Assembly: GCF_963678975.1 (NCBI RefSeq)
Contig: NC_089272.1
Span: 9,060,408 to 9,124,407, forward strand
Direction of reading: 5' to 3'
Length of the DNA stretch: 64,000 nucleotides
From: Dysidea avara
Lineage: Eukaryota; Porifera; Demospongiae; Dictyoceratida; Dysideidae
The position numbers were made by a program, and so were the translations under genes. Shown here one piece after another: positions 56,801 through 64,000 of the stretch (the first letter of the stretch is position 1; each line of letters opens with the position of its first letter). Below the pieces are notes generated by a model that saw only the letters and a program-made list of their open reading frames with translations, did not search any database and was not told the DNA's origin.

Positions 56801-57557
56801 GAGGCTATAATTAATATACATCAATCTCTTCCATAAAGGACAAGCTTGCTCCAGAGTGATGACGTCTAAAAGTTTATTTGAACAGTGTCTCAAGTTTTTG
56901 ATTACTAATGTGTCCAATAAGCAACGTGAATTATACAATGTAAATTATAATGTGCATATAGTTCCTGCAGGTTGTAGAATGAACATTGCACATTGGCAAC
57001 TAAATCCCTAGCAGTGGATGAAGAGCTATTTAAGGACAGTGGGAGAGTGTTGGCTAGTACAAAATATCGCAGCCCTACAATATTCTATATACTGCTGCAT
57101 TATAACTCACCAAGAATAATGAGCATGCACATGAAATTTATACAAGAGATTCATACCTTTCAGGTCATGTAGTGATTGTAGCTGCTTGTAGAGCTTGCCA
57201 CCAAATAAGATGGAAAACCTGAGCAGTTAGACAAGCAAAGTAGTATCACAACTGATCACAAAAGTGGAGGGTAGTGTGGTGGGCAAAAGATAGAACTAGA
57301 CAAGAGACAGACCTGAAAATGGAGGCAAACCACAATATTGAATTCCAGACAAGAGATTATAGGCGGTAGTATGAAGCACAAAACACATTTAGCTGACCAT
57401 ATCAGGCCATTCAACAGTACACCACTGATTCCTGTGAAATTAATTGATGTTACTTTTGATTTGCCTGAAAATCATGAAAAGGCATGGAATTCCAATGTGT
57501 GGATTTTCGATAAAATTTTGATGTTTAAGCTACTCACTACTATCAAGGGGTAATAAT
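56801..57557. other. Gene-free stretch
   Basis: No supported feature. One open stretch at 57338-57553 (71 codons) has no recognisable motif or splice context, so I do not call it a gene. Confidence 0.35.
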
Positions 57558-58211
57558 AGAAGAGAGAGGAGAGTGTCTAACACAATACAGAGCCTCTACA
57601 AATGATTTATATGTATTAGTGGGATTCCCCTCTAATACTTTTGGATTTGTAGTATATTCTATATGTGAAGACTGTTTTAATCATCACATTTCTTTGTTCT
57701 GCCTGTGTGTAATCATCATTTTTTTCTACCAGTGTGCACTTGTTAACACATCTGAGAGAATCCCTTTGAATAGGCCTGAGTCAAATATGCTCAAAATTTT
57801 GCCCAAAATGCTTTCAGGACTTTCCCAAAATTTCCACCTATTAATAGGCTATTATGCTGTTTCAGCGCTCCCATTATGTTCATAGGTTAGCAGCATTTCT
57901 AACAATTATCTTGGAACATTTCACTACAAAGTGACTGTTCTATTAGAGAGTATCGATCCTAGGAGCTATCTGCAATGTTGAATTTCCACTGGCTGCTCTA
58001 TTAGGGAGTATCAATCTATTTTCATGGAATAAGCTTCATAGTTTGAAATATCCACCTAATACTGGTATGCTAGTATTACGCTGGCATAGCACTCCAGCCT
58101 ATTATGCTTTTTATTATGCTGGCGTATTTGACACAGGCCTACCTTTGAATCCCTATAAATGATTTTTGTCGAGGCTCTGTATTGTTTTAGATATGCATGT
58201 ACTCTCCTCTC
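57558..58211. mobile_element. TIR element hosting an hAT-like MITE
   Basis: Outer inverted arms: GAGAGGAGAGTGTCTAACAC with ACAATACAGAGCCTCTACAA at the left, and AGGCTCTGTATTGTTTTAGA with ACTCTCCTCTCC at the right. ATGATTTATA...GGGATTC and its complement lie further in. It is interrupted at 57771-58141. Confidence 0.6.
57771..58141. mobile_element. TAGGCCTG-ended hAT-like MITE with perfect target duplication
   Basis: The ends TAGGCCTGAGTCAAATATGC and GCGTATTTGACACAGGCCTA are inverted. CCTTTGAA is repeated perfectly at 57763-57770 and 58142-58149, the 8-bp duplication of hAT insertions. The interior carries the CTCTATTAG box twice and TTTGAAATATCCACCTAAT. This is the intact reference for the interrupted copy at 13841-14690. 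Confidence 0.85.
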
Positions 58212-58578
58212 CACGTAACTCTTGCTACTGCCGTGTATAGTTTTCAATTTCGCATGATATAAGTTAGCTAGTAATTCATGAGTCAAAATACTATAAAAGT
58301 GATAAACTATATAGGTATTTTCAAATTTTCATAGTTACAATCAATTCATTGAAATTCCTTGGGGATTTAATGTAGAGTAATGCTGTTCAGTATGCTGATT
58401 TCCTAGTGATTTCCTTCTTCAGAACATTAATACTTGACCCAAAAAAAAATGCATGGGTGAGAGTAATGGAAGTAGCATCATCAATTGTATGGTTTAGAAT
58501 ATTTCCTGGGATAAGACCTGTCAATTAAAGAGAAATTCCAGTCCAGTCTAATATTGTTCTTTCTGGCATATCTTTAAT
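58212..58578. other. Gene-free spacer
   Basis: AT-rich, nothing recognised. Confidence 0.4.
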
Positions 58579-58740
58579 ATTGGAAGAATACTAAAATTTC
58601 CTGGTTCAGGAATTATGCAGTACAGAGCAGAATATATTTCCTATAGACTTTCCTGGTTTTTCAGGAAATTATCAAGGAAATTCTGCATGCCCTGTACTGC
58701 ATAATTCCTGATACCAGGAAATTTTAGTGTTCTTCCAGTG
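58579..58740. mobile_element. Palindromic MITE, CACTGGAAGAA type, copy 2
   Basis: The right end TTCTTCCAGTG is intact; the left has ATTGGAAGAA. The inner arms TACTAAAATTTCCTGGTTCA and complement, and TATGCAGTACAG against CTGTACTGCATA, match 54023-54182. Confidence 0.85.
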
Positions 58741-58939
58741 AATTTTCATCTGTAATTGACTGCTATAAAACTGCGAAAGTTGACTGCTTTATTAGAGTAT
58801 CTCAATCTTTCATGATCAGTAGTACATCGAGAAGACAACATTACACTCACCAGCTAAACTTTCCGATTGTTCCTATATAGAACACGTACATCACCTATAT
58901 ATATATATTCCAACATATTCCTATATAGCTATATATAAC

Positions 58940-59510
58940 TGAAACAATATTGTCTGGGGACCCCAGTATATCCTTGATCAGCAAATATAGAAAAAGTGCA
59001 GAGAAGAGCAATGAAGTTGATCCACAACCTTCAGGATTATGCATATGATGACCGTCTTGTTGAATTAAACTTGCCATCACTAAAATACCAGAGGCGTCGT
59101 GGTGATATGATAATGATTTATAAACTTCTACATAATAATCTTAATGTAGATTCATCAGAATTACTAACCATCAATAGTTTATCAATAACTAGAGGTCATA
59201 ATTACAAACTATTTCAGCCACAATTATCTACTATAGTGAGATCTTCATTTTTTACTGTGAGAGCTATTAATCATTGGAATAACCTACCTCATCGCGTAGT
59301 TAGTGCTCCCTCATTGAATGACTTTAAAAATTTACTTGACTGTAGTCTATAGCTACTTTATTGTATGATTACTAATTATTTGGCTACTTCTTGTTGTATA
59401 ATCTGTATAGTTTTTATGTTGTAATTAGCTATTAATAGACTATAATTTTTGTAAAGATCAGGCTTTACAGGCTCCTTACCTGTAAATCTAATACTAAGTC
59501 AGTGTAAATT
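58940..59510 (+). mobile_element. 5'-truncated CR1/L2-like LINE, 3' end only
   Basis: It starts near WGPQYILDQQ, shifts frame once, and then has a 118-codon open end of reverse transcriptase ORF2: VQRRAMKLIHNLQDYAYDDR, RRRGDMIMIYKLLHNNLNV, FTVRAINHWNNLPHRVVSAP to the TAG at 59350-59352. The 3' UTR ends with GATCAGGCTTTACAGGC and ACCTGTAAATC, recalling the tail of the larger LINE at 34838-34900. The body differs enough that it is a separate subfamily. Confidence 0.8.
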
Positions 59511-59527
59511 CAGTAAACTTCATGGTC

Positions 59528-59703
59528 TACCGCATAGCTGGAAAGTTTGGCGGGAGGAAACTTTGGTGAATTAGCTGCGATAGGATTTTGGCGAGAACAA
59601 AGTTTGGCGAATTTTTTGAGCTACTACTTTACAATTGATTTGGTGGATTTTATATAGTTTGGCGAAACATTGTTCACTAGCCAAAGTTTCCAGCTATACG
59701 GTA
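59528..59703. mobile_element. TA-flanked palindromic MITE (CCGCATAGCTGG ends)
   Basis: The ends TACCGCATAGCTGGAAAGTT and AGTTTCCAGCTATACGGTA are inverted with TA at the tips. Inside, TTTGGCGAA phrases repeat. It is close in style to 29493-29939 and 176 bp long. Confidence 0.75.
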
Positions 59704-60352
59704 TATAAATCAATGAAGTTTCACTGTAATCATAAATTGTGTATTCTGCACTTGGTAGCATACACAATGACATGCGTAATAAGTATGTACATAGTACTGC
59801 TGCGTACTAATAATGTGCATGTACAGGTGGAACTTCAGTTATCCAGACTCCAGCCCACTTATAATTATCCAGAACATGGAAATGACTGCTCTATAAGATC
59901 TAGAGTAGTAACGGTGCTATTAAATAAGGTTAGTTATACCAATACATATATATAAGTTTCAGAGATACAGACTTTTGGACCACCCCTGGTTAGTTACCCA
60001 GAGTGGCATGCAAACAGCCAACACACGCATGGCTATACTAGGAATTTTTTACTTCAGTTCATTAATTTAGTTTAAAATTTGCACGGAATTCTTAGCATAC
60101 AGATTGCCATGCAGTATTTCCGTAGTATTTATAGCTAAACTATAATTACAAACAATGGCTACCAACAATCAATGTCATGGCTTAATTTCATTACATGTCA
60201 TGCCTACAAACAATGTATTCTGCAGCATAGCTACACATGTACATACATACTAGCAACTATTTGGGTACAAGTGCATGAATGTTCAAATAGTATACTACAA
60301 AAACTGATGTCAATAGAAGGCACTTATGTTAGGATCCTATAGACGGGTGAGA
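59704..60352. other. Gene-free stretch
   Basis: AT-rich. A pogo-like phrase (GGAACTTCAGTTATCCAGAC) at 59827 and a CTCTATAAG box at 59887 suggest a decayed MITE like that at 62583. No gene seen. Confidence 0.4.
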
Positions 60353-62532
60353 TTATTTAGTAGTATTGACAGTTTCGCTATGAAGTTTTAAATGTTTCTT
60401 AAGGCTATAGTTTGTGGTGTAGGCTTTAGGACAATGCTGACATTTGTAGGGCTTTTCCTTTGTGTGGCTTCTTGCATGATGCTGTAAATGTGATGATCTT
60501 TTGAAAGCTTTCCCACAAATATCACATTGATGGGGCCTCTCTCCAGTATGAACTTTCAAATGCTTTGTTAAATATCTTTTGATTGTAAATCTCTTGTGGC
60601 AACTTTCACATTGATAAGGCTTCTCCTCAGTGTGGGTTTTTGAATGTTTGTGTAAATAAGACAAACATCTAAATGATTTTCCACAATCTTCACAATGAAA
60701 GGGCCTCTCTCCAGTATGAACTCGCAAATGTCGCTTTAGGTAATCATCAGAGACAAACGCTTTACCACAATTATCGCATTGATTGGGCCTCTCTCCATTA
60801 TGAACTAGTAAATGTTTATTTAAGTTACTTTTGGTTGTAAATCGTTTGTGACAATTTTGACACTGATAGGGCTTCTCCCCAGTATGAGTTCGTACATGAC
60901 ATTGCAAAGAAAATAATGTTGCAAATGTTCTTCCACAATTATCACAATGGTAGGGCTTCTCTCCAGTATGCACTCGCATATGCCTATTTAAACTATCTCT
61001 AGCTGTAAAAGCTTTGTCACAACATTGACATTTATAAGGCTTCTCTCCAGTATGGGTCTTTAAATGATATTGAAGCTCACTTGAGGATGAAAACACTTTA
61101 CTACACTGCTTGCACTTGAATGACTTTTCTTTTGCACAAGTTCTTAAATGAATTTTAAGAGCACTAGATTGTTCAAACACTTCACTACAATACCGACACT
61201 GATATGACTTTTCATTCTTGTGAATCCATAGATGTTTCCTAAGCACCGAGTTGCGTGTGAAGGATTTGTGACAACATTGGCATCGGTAAGACTTCTTCCC
61301 TTTGTGAGTTTTCAAATGATATTGTAAATAATCTGATCTTACAAACACTCTACCACAATAGTGGCACTGATATGGTTTCTCCCCTGTATGTGAACGTAAA
61401 TGCACTACTAAATTGTAGATGGTGACAAATGTTTTTTCACAATATCGACATTGGTAAGGCTTTTCTCCTGAGTGATTTTTAACATGAATTTTAAGAGTAG
61501 AAGGCTTCTCCCCTGAGTGAGTTCTCACATGAACTTTCAGAGAAGAAGATGTTACAAATGATTTACTGCAAAGCTTACAACTGTGAGGTTTTTCTCCTGT
61601 GTGAGTTCTTAAGTGAACCCGAAGACCGTAACATGTTGCAAATGATTTACTACAATGCTTACAACAATAAGGCTTCTCCCCTGAGTGAATTCTCAAATGA
61701 ACTTTCAGAGCAGAAGATGTTATAAATGATTTACTGCAACGCTTACAACTATGAGGTTTTTCTCCTGTATGAGTTCTTAAGTGAACTTGAAGACCATAAC
61801 ATCTTGCAAATGACTTACTACAATGCTTACAACAATAAGGCTTCTCCCCTGAGTGAATTCTTAAATGAACTTTCAGAGCAGAAGTTGATACAAATGATTT
61901 ACTGCAATGCTTACAACTATGAGGTTTTTCTCCTGTATGAGTTCTTAGATGCAGTTTCAGATTGTAGTCTACTGCAAAGGCTTTGTGGCAGTATTGACAC
62001 TGATGAGGCTTTTCCCCAGTATGGGTTAGCGTATGACGTTTCAGCTTGCTCCTGGTTTGAAATGATTTACTGCAATATTTACAACAGTGTGGTTTTTCTC
62101 CAGGTTGAGCTATCAGGTGTAACTTATGATGATTACACCTTGCAAGTGTCTTTCTACAACACAGACATTCATAAGGAGTGCCTCCATTATGAGTTCGTAG
62201 GTGCTCCTGTAGATTATCATTTTGCATAAAAGATATACCACAGAATTCACATTGGAATTGTTCACTATCACCAGCTGGCAATAGTATCTGTGATTTTAAA
62301 GAATATGTTACTTCATGAGGTCTTGAGAGCGTGGATGTGAGATGGTTATTTTGTTCATGTCTCCTGATATGTTGTTGAAGGTTGATCAGTGTAGTAAACA
62401 CTTCTCCACATTTTCCACACTTGAACACTTGTGGATTAGCATCACAACAAGCTTGACTGTACTTCAAGTGAATATCAAAATCACATTTTTTCACAAACTG
62501 TGCTTGGCAGTGAACACAAATGTAGTTGGCAT
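60353..62532 (-). CDS. C2H2 zinc-finger protein 3 (last exon)
   Basis: The exon opens at an acceptor AAATTTTGCAG (rc of 62533-62543) in the same phase as its paralogues, with ANYICVHC and HLKYSQAC (CCHC finger) and FKCGKCGEVF. A spacer shared with gene 1 (SRPHEVTYSLKSQ, AGDSEQFQCEFC finger) follows, then about 22 C2H2 fingers to the TAG at 60353. Fingers 6-10 are a two-finger unit (HSCK.CSKSF..SALKVH and YCCKHCSKSFA.CYGL.VH) repeated about 2.5 times, followed by a finger that has lost its Cys half (GEKPSTLKIHVKNH). One finger ends H-x3-C (LKIHLRTC). The start codon is in an unseen upstream exon. Probably a nuclear DNA-binding protein. Confidence 0.85.
61500..61960 (-). repeat. 168-bp tandem repeat of two-finger units in zinc-finger gene 3
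   Basis: About 2.5 copies of a 56-codon unit are almost identical at the DNA level (for example AACTTTCAGAGCAGAAG and TTACAACTATGAGGTTTTTC recur). This points to recent unequal exchange. Confidence 0.85.
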
Positions 62533-62582
62533 CTGCAAAATTTACATTTTAATGATATTACAATTAGTATAGCTTAACGATA

Positions 62583-62801
62583 TACAGTAAAGTAGGATCT
62601 CGATTCTCACTTATCCTATAGCCCTCGATTATCCAAAGACTGTTCTATTAGAGTATTTTGTCAACAGGTGTATATTCTATTAGAATAGTTGAACGAAGTT
62701 GTGTATATAAATGAATGGTATTTATTTATCTGCTTATCTAAACATGCACTCCTATGATTGAACTGGCACACAGGTCCTTGGATAATGGAGGTCCCACTGT
62801 A
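62583..62801. mobile_element. pogo/Tigger-like MITE, degraded
   Basis: The right end GGATAATGGAGGTCCCACTG with TA, and the left end TACAGTAAAGTAGGATCTCG followed by CTTATCC, resemble the CAGTGG-ACCTC-ATTATCC tips of pogo-class elements. TA lies at both tips. The interior has two TCTATTAGA words. It lies upstream of the zinc-finger 3 exon, probably in an intron. Confidence 0.55.
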
Positions 62802-63260
62802 ACATCCTTCTTAACGCAAGCCTGTACTCACATCTGAAAAGTGGTTTCTGAAATTGGTCTGGAGAAAATCAAGTGTCTGCATGTCTATCCATGTAAAAGT
62901 TTTAAACAAACAAGTCAGCTACATTTTATGAACAAAACCTAGACTGTATCGAACACTCATATAGGTTAGCTAGTCATTTTCATTGGTGTTACTTAAACAG
63001 GGAATAATGTGGCCAGTCTAATGCAACCCACCCTACAAAGCTCAGCTACTGTCATACATTTTTGTGAATATTCTAACAATTTAGTGGATGCATGACCTTT
63101 GTGACTTGTGAGTAAGACTGGTACCAGTATGTAGCTTAATAATGGCATCTCCAGCCTTGCAAGAGATGGATAATGCTTACTATTAAGGAACTTAATTACA
63201 GAACACTCTGCTACAAACTGCATACAAGGATGTCATTAGGTTCCAGAGGTAACTCAGGCA
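62802..63260. other. Gene-free stretch
   Basis: A reverse-strand donor-like site (AGAT then GTGAGTAC, near 62830) follows an open stretch starting MQTLDFLQTNFRNH, but its phase does not fit the zinc-finger exon. No other feature. Confidence 0.35.
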
Positions 63261-63269
63261 TGCATGATG

Positions 63270-63787
63270 TCGTCGCTAATAAGGCCACTTTGTTACACAG
63301 ACCACCTCTGTACAAAGACCGATTCTGTAGAAAGACTTCATTACAAACATGTATTTCATGACTTTTATGTGTCACAAAACTTAAGTTTCTTCGATACACT
63401 TCACTTGCATGGTCTGTTGCAAACTAACTGATTTACACCTAATGACTCTTAAGTGACTCAATTATGGTAGAATGATATCACAATGACCTTACTGTAGGGT
63501 CATAAAGTAGGCCATAAATTTTCTGAAGCCTAGATGTTTGATATGAAAATAGTCATAAGGTCAAGTCCTGTCATGACAGGAGTATGCACCTGAGACCTAC
63601 AGTAATTATACTTGTCATACTCATTATTACACATGGTCTTTGTAAAGAGATAGTCATTGTAAAATGTAGTCTTATTGATGATGTAATTAAGTATACCCTT
63701 AGCTAACTTTGGGACTTAATTACAATGTGGTCTTTGTAACAAGGTGGTCTTTAAGAGGTGGTCATTGAGCAAGGGTTTTATTGTAGC
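63270..63787. mobile_element. Possible TIR element with GACCAC repeats
   Basis: The left side has GGCCACTTTGTTACACAGAC, CACCTCTGTACAAAGACC. The right side reads, in complement, CTTGCTCAATGACCACCTCT, AAAGACCACCTTGTTACAAA. These are repeated short phrases typical of one Tc1/pogo-like MITE type. The exact ends are not certain. Confidence 0.4.
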
Positions 63788-64000
63788 ATACACAGTATGC
63801 TAGATGAATTTCATTTTCCGTTTCCAGCATCCATTTCTACTATTTCCAATTGTCTGCTCATGCTTGCCAGGAGACACACAATAACAAAATGATGCTCTTA
63901 CCAATAACATAGTCCACTGGTAGTCCCAATAGTTTGACATACTGCTCACCATACCATACTAATAGTTCTGTGCCTGGTAGAATATCCTTAATGGTGTAGC
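63788..64000. other. Gene-free end of window
   Basis: Nothing recognised. Confidence 0.35.

Noticed and set aside
61726-62229. 167-codon open frame on the plus strand
   Set aside because: Antisense shadow of the zinc-finger array. Repeated finger codons leave the opposite strand open in a periodic way.

Overview
The window looks like AT-rich nuclear DNA from an early-branching animal, most likely a demosponge. This is inferred from the gene families: a beta-helix plus multi-helix membrane protein of a type I associate with sponges, a fibrinogen-like Cys-rich secreted protein, expanded C2H2 zinc-finger genes, and short GT-AG introns. I could not run a search to confirm the taxon. Mobile elements and small inverted-repeat elements outnumber genes.

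Layout. 0-3.7 kb: small terminal-inverted-repeat (TIR) elements and repeats. 3.7-4.7 kb (-): a fibrinogen-like secreted protein gene with one in-frame TGA. About 5.5-6.56 kb (-): a decayed Ty3/Gypsy integrase relic. 8.4-11.9 kb (+): a beta-helix/multi-TM surface protein with one frameshift. 13.8-14.9 kb: nested hAT-like MITEs. 15.2-17.3 kb (-): zinc-finger gene 1. 19.8-21.4 kb: a composite repeat carrying a nested MITE. 21.4-22.7 kb: a LINE fragment split by an hAT MITE, which itself holds a smaller element. 23.5-34.3 kb (+): a six-exon gene, inferred from splice sites and phase, with small elements in its introns. 34.8-38.9 kb (-): a CR1/L2-like LINE with ORF1 and ORF2. 40.18-43.95 kb: an ISL2EU-like DNA transposon with 72-bp TIRs, a SWIM-YqaJ-PHD gene and a convergent THAP-DDE transposase gene. 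44.07-45.47 kb (+): zinc-finger gene 2. 45.8-51.07 kb: a 330-bp palindrome leading into a 4-kb minisatellite inside a second copy of the composite repeat. 51.2-59.7 kb: MITEs and pieces of two LINE types. 60.35-62.53 kb (-): zinc-finger gene 3. 62.6-64 kb: pogo-like and similar TIR elements.

The three zinc-finger genes are paralogues. Each has an exon opening at a splice acceptor of the same phase, followed by the same CCHC-plus-C2H2 module and then its own finger array. The most striking structures are the composite repeat whose interior has grown into a minisatellite in one copy, a 197-bp micro-inversion that splits the PHD finger of the transposon's accessory gene, and the hidden multi-exon gene.
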